From the NCBI GenBank assembly GCA_947500505.1, contig CANMSL010000001.1, forward strand, positions 124,001-188,000: a DNA stretch of 64,000 nt. The letters are read 5' to 3'. The stretch is from an uncultured Aquimarina sp. Lineage in GTDB: Bacteria > Bacteroidota > Bacteroidia > Flavobacteriales > Flavobacteriaceae. Position 1 is the first letter of the stretch. Each line of letters opens with the position of its first letter. The notes below the pieces were generated by a model. The model worked only from the letters and a program-made list of their open reading frames with translations, had not been told where the DNA came from and did no database searches. The position numbers were made by a program, and so were the translations under genes. This document shows positions 27,350 to 35,577 of this stretch, piece after piece.

Positions 27350-27374
27350 CAAAAGAGTTTAAAACTATAGAATT

Positions 27375-28739
27375 ATGAAAACTAAATATAACATACTCAT
27401 AGTGCTGTTCTTGATTTCCGCTTCTGCCCCTTGGGTCTGTTCTGGACAGGCTACAGCACAAGAAAACCTATTGACACTAACAGAAGCGGTAACAGTTACC
27501 CTTGAGAAAAACTATGATATAAGGGTTGCCAAGCTCGACACCGTAGTATCGGGCAACAATGCAACAGCGGGAAATGCCGGACTGTTACCCAGCGTTTATG
27601 CCAATGGCGGTTATGACTTTCAAAAGAACGATACCGACCTTGATATTGCAATGTTCAACGACGATGGTAGCCAGTCGGTAATCCCTATAAGTATCGATGG
27701 TGCCGAGACAGAAGTGCTATCGGCTTCCATTACGGCCGAATATACTTTGTTCGATGGTTTGGGCGGTTATCACAGGCTGGATTTATTGCAGAACGTCAAT
27801 GACCAGACCCGTTTACAGACTCAGTACCAAATAGAAAATACGGTACTCAACACCGTCTTTCTTTATTTGAATGTTGCTACCCAACAGGAAAACTTGGAAA
27901 TATCACAACAGCAACTGGACATCAGTAACGAACGATTGAGACGTGTGGAAAGCAAGTTCAATTTTGGTGCCGGTAACCGTACCGCCGTTTTAAATACTGA
28001 AGTAGATGTAAAAAATGACAGCGTTGCGCTGCGCCAAAATCAGTTGCGATACAAACTGGCCAAAAACGACTTGAACACCTTTATGGGCCGTGACCCCAAG
28101 ACAGGATTTTCTGTGCAAAGCGATGTGGATTTTTACCCATTGATTTCAAAGGAAATGCTCGAAGATGAAGTGTTACGGAACAATACGCGCTTGCGACTTT
28201 CCAACGAAGGCCTTGAGATTGCCCAGACCGATTTAAAAGTACAAAAGGCGGAACGCTTCCCCAAGGTATTCCTGAACGGGGGCTATAATTATTTAGACCA
28301 AACCAATGATGCCGGACAGTTACTTTCCCAGGAACTCACAGGTTGGAACGTAGGTGTGGGTGTTCGCCTGAACATTTTCGACGGCAACCGCATCAACCGT
28401 AGAGTGAGCAATGCCAAAATTGCAATAGAACAAAATCAACTGCAACAGGATAAAGTCAAACTTGAAGTACTTCGTGATTTTGAGAACGCCTTTACGGAAT
28501 ATGAACAGGCACAAGAAGATTTAAACATCGAGAAATCAAACCTAAAAACCTTTGAACAGAATTTTGAGCGTAGCCAACTGGATTATCAGAACGGTCAGAT
28601 TACCAATACCCAATTACGCGATGCACAGCTCGACCTGTCCAACGCCAAATTCAGAATCGTACAAGCAACCTATGAAGTAAAACGTCTGGAAACACAGGTA
28701 CTTCAGCTTACAGGAACAATGTTAACATCCTTAAAATAG
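27375..28739 (+). CDS. TolC family outer-membrane efflux protein
   Basis: 454 residues with a signal peptide ending near SGQATAQ. Two OEP repeats show long coiled-coil helices: residues about 35-210 (LTEAVTVTLEKNYDIRVAK) and 250-450 (LRLSNEGLEIAQTDLKVQKAERFPKVFLNGGY). It is the outer-membrane channel for the preceding adaptor and permease. A copy of the inverted repeat precedes it. Confidence 0.94.
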   Translation: MKTKYNILIVLFLISASAPWVCSGQATAQENLLTLTEAVTVTLEKNYDIRVAKLDTVVSGNNATAGNAGLLPSVYANGGYDFQKNDTDLDIAMFNDDGSQSVIPISIDGAETEVLSASITAEYTLFDGLGGYHRLDLLQNVNDQTRLQTQYQIENTVLNTVFLYLNVATQQENLEISQQQLDISNERLRRVESKFNFGAGNRTAVLNTEVDVKNDSVALRQNQLRYKLAKNDLNTFMGRDPKTGFSVQSDVDFYPLISKEMLEDEVLRNNTRLRLSNEGLEIAQTDLKVQKAERFPKVFLNGGYNYLDQTNDAGQLLSQELTGWNVGVGVRLNIFDGNRINRRVSNAKIAIEQNQLQQDKVKLEVLRDFENAFTEYEQAQEDLNIEKSNLKTFEQNFERSQLDYQNGQITNTQLRDAQLDLSNAKFRIVQATYEVKRLETQVLQLTGTMLTSLK

Positions 28740-28779
28740 AATTAATGTAAAACAAAGAGAAACACTAAAATCGATAATT

Positions 28780-29286
28780 ATGGAAACAGAAATCAAAATC
28801 ACGGAACACTATCAAGGGTCATTGCGCGATGCAATGGAACGACTAGCTAATTTGGACACCTACGCTTCTTGGTGGCCCTATGAGCACAAACTATTATCCA
28901 ATAATAGACTATTGACTGCGATACCTGAATTATGTAGCCATATCGTTATCGAAAAACTGCAAAGTGTTCATCAGAATATAATCGCTTTCAAATTTCAGAA
29001 AGGATTCTTTAGAGGCACATTTCAATGGATTTTATTGCCAAGCGACACCAGTAGTAACGCTTATACCTGCACACATTATGCAAATGTAATAGGCGTAACC
29101 GCCGGAATATGCGAGATGACCACCCTATTCCCTTTCCACGAAATCTACGGCGACTATGTACAGCAAATATTGAGTGCCGCTGGATTAGAGAAAGTATCTC
29201 AAAAACAATCGAGACCGGCACAATGGGCCGAATATCTGGTTTTGCCATCACGTATGAACCCAGCACAATTTAACACGGCATTTTAA
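28780..29286 (+). CDS. SRPBCC-like protein
   Basis: 168 residues, no signal peptide. It begins with a strand (TEIKITEHYQGS) and then LANLDTYASWWPYEH, which matches the YADWWP segment of the protein at 35578. The layout, helix then strands with FKFQKGFFRGTFQWILLP, resembles polyketide cyclase/START-like SRPBCC folds that bind hydrophobic ligands. It follows the tolC-like gene by 40 bases. Ligand and function unknown. Confidence 0.7.
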   Translation: METEIKITEHYQGSLRDAMERLANLDTYASWWPYEHKLLSNNRLLTAIPELCSHIVIEKLQSVHQNIIAFKFQKGFFRGTFQWILLPSDTSSNAYTCTHYANVIGVTAGICEMTTLFPFHEIYGDYVQQILSAAGLEKVSQKQSRPAQWAEYLVLPSRMNPAQFNTAF

Positions 29287-29354
29287 AGCAGAACGGCATA
29301 AAGCACAAAGAGGGGAAACAGAAACAGATGCCTTCATTCCCTAAAATGATGGCT

Positions 29355-29404
29355 GGCGGCCTTTAGCTTTCCCCCTGTTTAATAGCAACTAAGGGTCGCC
29401 TTTT
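29355..29404 (+). terminator. Likely terminator after the efflux/SRPBCC unit
   Basis: GGCGGCCTTTAG pairs over 12 positions (two G-U) with CTAAGGGTCGCC at 29389-29400, followed by TTTT. The loop is 22 nt. Confidence 0.55.
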
Positions 29405-29469
29405 GTAAAAAATAAATAGCAAGAATAAAAATTTAGGTTTTTGATTGGTTTGGTTAGTAGTTGTTGCTT

Positions 29470-29514
29470 GGGGTAGTCCAGCTTTTAGGAAACTAAGGGC
29501 TGGAAGCCTACCCT
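29470..29514 (+). ncRNA. Strong hairpin upstream of the cyclase gene (5' leader element)
   Basis: CCAGCTTTTAG and CTAAGGGCTGG form an unbroken 11-bp stem (two G-U) capped by a GAAA tetraloop. The outer GGGTAG pairs with CTACCC after an internal bulge. It is not followed by a T-run, so it is probably not a terminator. It ends 38 bases before the cyclase ATG. A leader regulatory element, a small RNA or a relic of a transfer origin are possible readings. Confidence 0.45.
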
Positions 29515-29552
29515 TAATTCAACATAATTTATGACATAAAATTACTTTGAAA

Positions 29553-30641
29553 ATGAAATCTAAAATATCGATATGGTGGGAATACACGGTGATTCTGCTC
29601 TTCTTTATAGGCGGATGCAACCTCTTCGTGTACTTTAAGACCGCAGGGCTTTACGAAGTATTTGCCAACGTGGGTACACGCCCTTTTAATCCGTCCGAAG
29701 CTCATTTAAAAGCGACAATAGGCGGCCTACTATTTGGTTTGAAAATGATTTGGTACGAATCCAAATTAAACCCTTGGGTGGCACGCTACATCAGAAAATG
29801 GCAACGACGATTACTGTGGGTGGTCAGCATTCCGGTCCTTATTTTCTCGACCGTTTTTCAGATTCAAATGCTGTATCTGATGATGGCTGAAGGTTACGCT
29901 TTCGCGAAAGCGATAGACAGCGCGATGCTGTTCATCCGCTCTGGTATTTTCACTTCGTTCTTGGTACACTGCTTCTTCTTGAGCCTTGCCCTCAGTTTTA
30001 TCCGCCAGTTGCGCATCAATTTTGGCGAGACCGTTTTTCTAAATTATCTATCGGGCAAATATTCCAATCCGCTTGTGGAAAAACGAAGCTTTATGTTTCT
30101 CGATTTAAATAATAGTACCCGTATTGCAGAGGAATTAGGGCACGTAAAATACAGCCGTTTCTTGAACAAATGCTTTGATGATATTCTCGACGCTCTCAAA
30201 TCTTTCAATTTTGAGGTGTACCAATTCGTAGGCGATGAAATGGTGCTGACCTGGAAAATCAAAGATGACACTACAGGTAAGGCGATTGATATGTATGAGG
30301 AAGTCAATCTCAAACTACTAAAAGAGCAAGACAACTACATAAAGCTGTTTGGCAAAACACCAAGGTTCAAAGCCGGTGTAAGCAGTGGCGAGGTTACCGC
30401 CACGATGGTAGGCAAAGGCAGTAGGCATATGGCCTACCACGGCGATGTATTGAACACCGCGGCCAGGTTGTTGGGCCAATGTAAAAAACTGAACAAGTCG
30501 ATGTTATTTACAGATTTCTATCTGAAATCGTTGACACCACCTTTAAAATTCAAGCCCCATTTCTTGTCTGAACTAAAGCTACGGGGCAAGGTGAAAATGA
30601 GCAGGGTCTATAGTCCTGAAAAAATTAATCTAATCTATTGA
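29553..30641 (+). CDS. Membrane-bound class III adenylate/guanylate cyclase
   Basis: About 362 residues; an ATG two codons upstream (29547) is equally possible. Four membrane segments at roughly residues 10-30, 52-70, 88-112 and 125-150 precede a class III cyclase domain from about residue 175. Metal-binding Asp residues are seen in FMFLDLNNSTRIAEELG and in QFVGDEMVLTW. FKAGVSSGEV and AYHGDVLNTAARLLG complete the signature. It would make cyclic nucleotide in response to a membrane signal. The next gene starts directly at its stop. Confidence 0.88.
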   Translation: MKSKISIWWEYTVILLFFIGGCNLFVYFKTAGLYEVFANVGTRPFNPSEAHLKATIGGLLFGLKMIWYESKLNPWVARYIRKWQRRLLWVVSIPVLIFSTVFQIQMLYLMMAEGYAFAKAIDSAMLFIRSGIFTSFLVHCFFLSLALSFIRQLRINFGETVFLNYLSGKYSNPLVEKRSFMFLDLNNSTRIAEELGHVKYSRFLNKCFDDILDALKSFNFEVYQFVGDEMVLTWKIKDDTTGKAIDMYEEVNLKLLKEQDNYIKLFGKTPRFKAGVSSGEVTATMVGKGSRHMAYHGDVLNTAARLLGQCKKLNKSMLFTDFYLKSLTPPLKFKPHFLSELKLRGKVKMSRVYSPEKINLIY

Positions 30642-31592
30642 ATGATGAAAAACATACTAATCTATACATCGATTTTACTTGTTTCCGCAGTTGCTTTTGC
30701 ACAGGAAAACGACACTTACACCTATGAGGTAGAGCTAGGACACGACAACGATTTTTTCATAATCTATACAGGCACCGACCGAGGTTACACATATGGCATC
30801 AATGGTGCCTTTAGATGGCGCAATCAAAAGCAAACTTTTGTAACCAAATTATTTAAGACATCAAGAGCCTCGTACAGCGAAATTAATCTGAACATCGAAG
30901 CCTATACACCGGACTATCTGAGCGATGGTAGTCCCGACCCAAGCGAAGAACGCCCCTATGCCGGTTGGTCCTATGCGAACTTCACTACCGCAATGGCCTT
31001 TGAAAAATCATTTCTTCATATAGGTCTTGATGTTGGTGTTTTGGGGCCCTCATCCCAAGCGGACGATATCCAAAATTGGTTCCATAGGGAAATAACCGGC
31101 GATGTAGAACTACGGGGCTGGGAAAATCAGATTCCGGACCAATTGGGAATTAATTTGAGGGCCAACTATGGCTTCGATATTAAGCACACCAAGCTTTTAG
31201 ACATTTATGCCACCCTGAACGGTGCTTTAGGAAACATAGATATCTATGCCAAACCTGCCATTCACTTCCGTTTCGGGCAATTTGAGCGCATACAGTATTC
31301 CGTAGGGCAGGACAATCAACTACTGGGTAAACGCAAGCAAATAGAATATTATCTCAATACGGGCTTCGGCGCAAAATTCTCGATATACGATGCCACAGTA
31401 CAAGGCAATATTTTCGACAATTCCCTTTTTGAACAAGATGAAATCAATAACATCCTTTTTAACGGCTACTTCGGCTTCTGTGTACTTAAAAAGGGTACGA
31501 GCATAGAGTTCAAATACCATTTGACCACTGGAGAACTGAACAGCGGTGATAGTCATCGTTATGCCACTTTAAGTTTTGCACAACGATTTTAA
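30642..31592 (+). CDS. LpxR family lipid A deacylase (DUF2219)
   Basis: 316 residues with a signal peptide ending FAQ near residue 20. The LpxR pattern is visible: ELGHDNDFF...TDRGYTYG at the start of the barrel, then VGVLGPSSQADDIQNWFHREITG with the conserved His, and GWENQIPDQLG. LpxR removes the 3'-acyloxyacyl group from lipid A in the outer membrane, changing envelope charge and permeability. The gene abuts the cyclase, so both are probably on one transcript. The end RYATLSFAQRF has the aromatic C-terminus of outer-membrane barrels. Confidence 0.82.
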   Translation: MMKNILIYTSILLVSAVAFAQENDTYTYEVELGHDNDFFIIYTGTDRGYTYGINGAFRWRNQKQTFVTKLFKTSRASYSEINLNIEAYTPDYLSDGSPDPSEERPYAGWSYANFTTAMAFEKSFLHIGLDVGVLGPSSQADDIQNWFHREITGDVELRGWENQIPDQLGINLRANYGFDIKHTKLLDIYATLNGALGNIDIYAKPAIHFRFGQFERIQYSVGQDNQLLGKRKQIEYYLNTGFGAKFSIYDATVQGNIFDNSLFEQDEINNILFNGYFGFCVLKKGTSIEFKYHLTTGELNSGDSHRYATLSFAQRF

Positions 31593-31635
31593 ATATAGAA
31601 AAATTAAGAAATAACATCATTTAAAACAAGAAGAT

Positions 31636-32331
31636 ATGGAAACAAAACAAAAAGCAAGGAGTGCTTACAATTATCCCAACTTTAAGGCAAAGTTCTATCA
31701 GTTCAAGGATTTTAAAGGACTAAAAGAAGGGGATACCTATAGGGATTTTGAACTTCAAGACACCCAGGGCAAAAGGAGGAACTTATCCGATTTTTTGGAT
31801 AAACCCCTTGTTCTCGAAATGGGCAGCATTACCTGCCCTATGTATGCGGGTCACGTAACGCCGATGCAAGAAATCGCTGAAAAATACCCCGAGTTCAACT
31901 TTGTGGTACTCTACGTACGAGAGGCGCACCCTGGCAACAATATTAGTTGCCACAAAGATTTTGACGGAAAAATGGCCGCTGCAAAGGAAGCCGCCCGTTT
32001 TTATGATGACAGAAGAACCCTATTGGTAGACGATATTGATGGGGAAGCACACGAGGTGTACGGAAAACTGCCCAACAGTGTATACGTTATCGATACCGAT
32101 GGAACCATCCTGTTCGTAAAACCCTGGAACAATACGGACTATCTAGAGGATATTCTTTCAAACCTGCTTCAAAAAAAGCCTACCGAAGATTTAAAATTCC
32201 GTCCAGCAAAACCTGGTTTAGGGCAATCTTTTACGACCCTTCTCAAAGGCGGTTGGGTATCGCTTTATGATTTTATAGTGCAATTACCCGGACTTCTTTG
32301 GAAGCACTGGAAAGCGGGAAACCTTTATTAA
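31636..32331 (+). CDS. Deiodinase/SelL-like redoxin
   Basis: 231 residues, thioredoxin fold. DFELQDTQGKRRNLSDF leads to the active-site strand LVLEMGSITCPMYAGHV near residue 67. VLYVREAHPGN follows near 92. The EAHPG segment and the position of the reactive residue match iodothyronine deiodinase-like and SelL proteins, where selenocysteine often occurs. Here the position is a single Cys, with no TGA or second Cys nearby. No signal peptide. A peroxiredoxin-like role in the cytosol is possible. Confidence 0.75.
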   Translation: METKQKARSAYNYPNFKAKFYQFKDFKGLKEGDTYRDFELQDTQGKRRNLSDFLDKPLVLEMGSITCPMYAGHVTPMQEIAEKYPEFNFVVLYVREAHPGNNISCHKDFDGKMAAAKEAARFYDDRRTLLVDDIDGEAHEVYGKLPNSVYVIDTDGTILFVKPWNNTDYLEDILSNLLQKKPTEDLKFRPAKPGLGQSFTTLLKGGWVSLYDFIVQLPGLLWKHWKAGNLY

Positions 32332-32350
32332 ACCTTTAAAGAAAGAAAAT

Positions 32351-32824
32351 ATGAAAACGTTAGTTCCTTACCTGATAATCTTATTGTTGTCCTATGCCAC
32401 TGGGATATTTTATGTACTGTCAATGATAGAAAAGCCCATCTGGCGCTATATGTCATCTTCAAAGAAACTCTTTCCCAAGGAAGAGCTGATGCGCAATATT
32501 CACGGGCAGTTGAAACGATTGATTACCCTATTGCCGCCAACGATGATTACCTCTATGGCAGGCTCGGCCATTTTAATCGTGTATCAATATTTCGTACTCA
32601 AGAACACAATATCGCTTGTACTTCTGATGGTTTTCTTCAGTGGGCTCGGATATCTCGTCTTTCATCTAAAAAAGAGGATAGATGGTGTCGCCAACATTGA
32701 TTCTGACGCTGAGTACCGTGTTTTGAACACGGGCGTTATTCGCTTGGCACAGCTGCACCACGTCGGTTTGTTCGTGGCAATTATCTCTTGGGCAGTGCAG
32801 CTTTGCGTCGTGTTTTTTCAATAG
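32351..32824 (+). CDS. Four-helix inner-membrane protein, unknown
   Basis: 157 residues with four membrane segments (about 5-25, 55-78, 84-104 and 133-155) and a charged first loop. It weakly resembles DUF1772/DUF2269-type small membrane proteins. It follows the redoxin by 19 bases and precedes a TetR gene. Function unknown. Confidence 0.75.
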   Translation: MKTLVPYLIILLLSYATGIFYVLSMIEKPIWRYMSSSKKLFPKEELMRNIHGQLKRLITLLPPTMITSMAGSAILIVYQYFVLKNTISLVLLMVFFSGLGYLVFHLKKRIDGVANIDSDAEYRVLNTGVIRLAQLHHVGLFVAIISWAVQLCVVFFQ

Positions 32825-32883
32825 AAACGAATGGAACTGCTTGCAATTAAGTATCACCGATTACCAAAATATAGATGTACACA

Positions 32884-33462
32884 ATGAAAAATCCTCGTAA
32901 CAAATTGCTGAAAGCCAGTACGGCTGAGCTCATAAAACCGGCAGGGCAATCCTATACGGTCGATGCACTCGCTTCTGACCTTGGCTGCAGTAAAAAAACG
33001 ATTTATAAGCATTTCAGGTCCAAGGAAGAATTGATGTGCGCCGTTCTCTTGACGTATCAAAAAATCGTAGAACGTCGCTTTCAGAGAATCGGTATGGAAC
33101 AGGGTAACGAAGTCGATATCTTGATAAAGTACATCTATGCCATCGACAAATCCATTCGGGATATAAGAATGTCGAGATGGTATAAACATTCAAAGGATTC
33201 CAATCGTATGCAGGAACACTACTTTGGTCTTCGTCTTTCCATTTATGAAAGATATCTAATGAAGGCTTTGTTCCCTTTCGAACAAAATTTTCTGAGCAGA
33301 GGAAAAAATACTGTAGATGTAATGAACTATGTAATAAGCACCTTGGAGCACTTTTACGTAAACAGTACCCTTGATGCCTTACAGAACGCCAAATCAAAAA
33401 CCTTTGTGGACACGTTGATTTTTGTGTTGCACGGTTGCCTGATAAGCCTTGAAAGTGATTAA
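32884..33462 (+). CDS. TetR/AcrR family regulator
   Basis: 192 residues from ATG 32884; an ATG three codons earlier (32875) is in frame. The helix-turn-helix is at about residues 20-58 (SYTVDALASDLGCSKKTIYKHFRSKEEL). The C-terminal domain is divergent. Its 3' end overlaps the potassium channel frame. It may regulate the surrounding envelope genes. No operator was identified. Confidence 0.88.
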   Translation: MKNPRNKLLKASTAELIKPAGQSYTVDALASDLGCSKKTIYKHFRSKEELMCAVLLTYQKIVERRFQRIGMEQGNEVDILIKYIYAIDKSIRDIRMSRWYKHSKDSNRMQEHYFGLRLSIYERYLMKALFPFEQNFLSRGKNTVDVMNYVISTLEHFYVNSTLDALQNAKSKTFVDTLIFVLHGCLISLESD

Positions 33463-33826
33463 ATTTTTCTTACATATCACGGCTTTCTTTAAGATGGAAA
33501 ACTTTGGACGGTTAACGGTAATGCTCATAACCTTTATCGCGGTAGGCACCATAGTTTTTCGCTATGCGGAAGGTTGGGGATGGCTAGATGCTTACTATTT
33601 CTCGGTAATGACCCTGAGTACTGTGGGTTATGGCGACTTGCATCCCACTACACCGTTCACTAAAATTTTCTCAACGTTTTACATCCTTGGCGGTCTAGGC
33701 ATTATTCTAAATTTTGTAGCTGTCTTCTATGAATACAGGCAGCTTGCATTGGATAGGTTTTCAAAGAAAGTAGATATAAAAGAAGGAGAAATAACAAAAG
33801 AAATTTTAAATAAACGTAACCCTTAA
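33449..33826 (+). CDS. Two-helix potassium channel
   Basis: 125 residues if started at TTG 33449, which overlaps the TetR stop by 14 bases; the ATG at 33494 gives 110. One membrane helix, then the pore loop with the selectivity filter TLSTVGYGDLHP near residue 56, then a second helix (FYILGGLGIILNFVAVFY). The C-terminus is charged and cytosolic. The TVGYGD filter defines K+ selectivity. The overlap suggests translational coupling to the regulator. Confidence 0.85.
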   Translation: MKVIKFFLHITAFFKMENFGRLTVMLITFIAVGTIVFRYAEGWGWLDAYYFSVMTLSTVGYGDLHPTTPFTKIFSTFYILGGLGIILNFVAVFYEYRQLALDRFSKKVDIKEGEITKEILNKRNP

Positions 33827-33837
33827 AAATAAAAACA

Positions 33838-34224
33838 ATGAATAAATCACTTGATGCGATGAACACTGCTAGAAGTAAATGGCGCTTTATCTGGGCGATC
33901 CCGATACTGCTACTCATTATTACAGCCGTTCCCAAAATAATAGGTATGGAATTTATGGTCAATAATATGGAAGCTGCCGGTATGGGCCATATGACCTTGC
34001 TAGTCGGTATTATCGAACTGCTCTGTGTCCTGGTTTTCCTTGTTCCTAAAACAAGGAATATCGGTTTCCTGTTGATTGTGGCTTACGCTGGAGGAATCAT
34101 CTGTGCCGAATGGATAGCTGGCAAATCGGTTGTCCCGGGAATTATTATCCAAGTTTTAATGTGGATAGCGATGCGATTTGAAAGTCCAGAGTTTTTTACC
34201 ATCGATAATAGAAGAAAATTTTAA
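33838..34224 (+). CDS. DoxX-like membrane protein
   Basis: 128 residues with four membrane helices; the first contains RFIWAIPILLLIITAVPKIIG and the second GMGHMTLLVGIIELLCVLVF. The Pro-Lys segment after helix 1 and overall size fit the DoxX-like family (PF13564 type). Members are associated with membrane redox or stress functions. It follows the channel gene by 11 bases. Confidence 0.78.
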   Translation: MNKSLDAMNTARSKWRFIWAIPILLLIITAVPKIIGMEFMVNNMEAAGMGHMTLLVGIIELLCVLVFLVPKTRNIGFLLIVAYAGGIICAEWIAGKSVVPGIIIQVLMWIAMRFESPEFFTIDNRRKF

Positions 34225-34242
34225 TTTAATACCGCTACAACT

Positions 34243-34692
34243 ATGAAAAAGACATTTTTTATCGCAGCAATGACGTTTTTTAGTTTCGCTTTCGCGCCTC
34301 GACCTTGCTCGGCGCAGGCTTCAGCACAAACCGGCAACATTACTGTAAACGTAACCGAAATCGAGAAAGTTGAAGGCAACATTTATTTCCTGATTTACAA
34401 AACAGATGAGGGCTTTCCCAAGGAAAAGGACAAAGCTTTTAAAGTCGGTAAAGTTTCCGATTATGGGACAAAGGCATCTTACACTTTTGAGAATATTCCG
34501 TACGGCACTTATGCCATCGCATTCTTCCAAGATGAAAACGGTAACGGAAAACTCGACGATAATTTCATCGGTATTCCCAATGAGCCGGTAGGCGCATCCA
34601 ATATGACAAGTATGGGCAAACCGTCCTTCAAGAAATGCAAGTTTGAATTCAAGGAAAACAATAAAAATATGACGCTACAATTCGTCATTTAA
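34243..34692 (+). CDS. DUF2141 domain-containing secreted protein
   Basis: 149 residues with a signal peptide (residues 1-26, ending SAQA). The family segment YTFENIPYGTYAIAFFQDENGNGKLD is near residue 84, and VGASNMTSMGKPSFKKCKFEF near the end. The domain is a small beta-sandwich exported to the periplasm or outer membrane, function unknown. It is upstream of a small barrel gene and follows the DoxX-like gene. Confidence 0.88.
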   Translation: MKKTFFIAAMTFFSFAFAPRPCSAQASAQTGNITVNVTEIEKVEGNIYFLIYKTDEGFPKEKDKAFKVGKVSDYGTKASYTFENIPYGTYAIAFFQDENGNGKLDDNFIGIPNEPVGASNMTSMGKPSFKKCKFEFKENNKNMTLQFVI

Positions 34693-34725
34693 ATAAGAAC
34701 AGAAAACAATTTAAAACAAGAAATT

Positions 34726-35259
34726 ATGAAAATCACAAAAATCAAAGTACTCGTATTGGCAATTGTAGGTTTCGCTTTCGCGGAAGCAAACGCCCAACTC
34801 TCGAACACAGATGGTCAAAAGTATCATTTCGGTATTGGTCTTAACGGTGGTTTTACCGTAGGCGATTTTGAGGACATCTATTCCAGCAATATTGGCGTCG
34901 ATTTATTTTACCTCTATGGCATCTCAGAAAAATTCTATTTGGGCGGTAGTACTGGGTTTGCCAATTATTTTGGTGAGGATGTAAACATAGCAGGATTGGG
35001 CGAGGTCGAATTTGATGATGCCCAATTTATCCCAGTAGCGGGAAGTTTAAGGTTTTCGCCTTTCTCAAACTTTATTGTCGGTGCAGATGTGGGCTATGCC
35101 ATAGGCGTTAACGACGGCAATGATGGCGGCTTCTATGCCTCGCCACGCGCCACATATATGATTAATGGCAAACTGCCCATTTTTGCCGGATACCGACTTA
35201 TCGATTTGGATGGCGAGAGCTTGGGAAGCATTCAATTTGGGATTGGATATAAATTCTAA
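34726..35259 (+). CDS. Small outer-membrane beta-barrel protein
   Basis: 177 residues with a signal peptide ending NAQ near residue 24. The mature part contains repeated amphipathic strands (FGIGLNGGFTVGDF, FYLGGSTGFANYF, FIVGADVGYAIGV) and a C-terminal aromatic strand FGIGYKF. This is the OmpW/OprF-like barrel type without an assigned ligand. Downstream is the 72-residue gene. Confidence 0.82.
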   Translation: MKITKIKVLVLAIVGFAFAEANAQLSNTDGQKYHFGIGLNGGFTVGDFEDIYSSNIGVDLFYLYGISEKFYLGGSTGFANYFGEDVNIAGLGEVEFDDAQFIPVAGSLRFSPFSNFIVGADVGYAIGVNDGNDGGFYASPRATYMINGKLPIFAGYRLIDLDGESLGSIQFGIGYKF

Positions 35260-35274
35260 TTAAAAACGTGAATT

Positions 35275-35493
35275 ATGGAACTGATAAACGAAGCGTTGGA
35301 ATTTGAAAACGAAAAGATGACGCATATGTCCACAAGTGACTGTGTCGAAGCTTCCAGAAAAGCTAAGCGACTCGTTTTGGGCATCAATGAGATTGACAAA
35401 AAAACCAGGGATAAAAAATTGATGGATATTATGAAGCGGATTACCGCTAAAAAACGGAAGATAGAGAAACGATTAAAAGGAAGAGTTTCATAA
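35275..35493 (+). CDS. Small charged protein, unknown
   Basis: 72 residues, very rich in Lys, Arg and Glu, and predicted wholly helical (ALEFENEKMTHMSTSD; KKTRDKKLMDIMKRITAKKR). It starts 16 bases after the barrel gene and is closed by a terminator, so it is likely expressed with it. A helical nucleic-acid-binding or antitoxin-like role is imaginable, but no family was recognised. Confidence 0.6.
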   Translation: MELINEALEFENEKMTHMSTSDCVEASRKAKRLVLGINEIDKKTRDKKLMDIMKRITAKKRKIEKRLKGRVS

Positions 35494-35522
35494 ACGAAAT
35501 AGTTTGGTTGATTGGTTGGTTG

Positions 35523-35565
35523 AACCACCCTGAACTTCATTGTGCCAGTTTGGGGTGGTTTTTTT
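35523..35565 (+). terminator. Rho-independent terminator
   Basis: AACCACCC and GGGTGGTT pair around a 22-nt loop, followed by five T. It ends the unit running from the channel to the 72-residue gene. Confidence 0.7.
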
Positions 35566-35577
35566 AAATGAAAAGCT

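Noticed and set aside
29893..29912. Perfect palindrome considered as a regulatory operator.
   Set aside because: It is inside the cyclase coding region, and similar words fall in other coding sequences, so it is treated as a repeated word instead.
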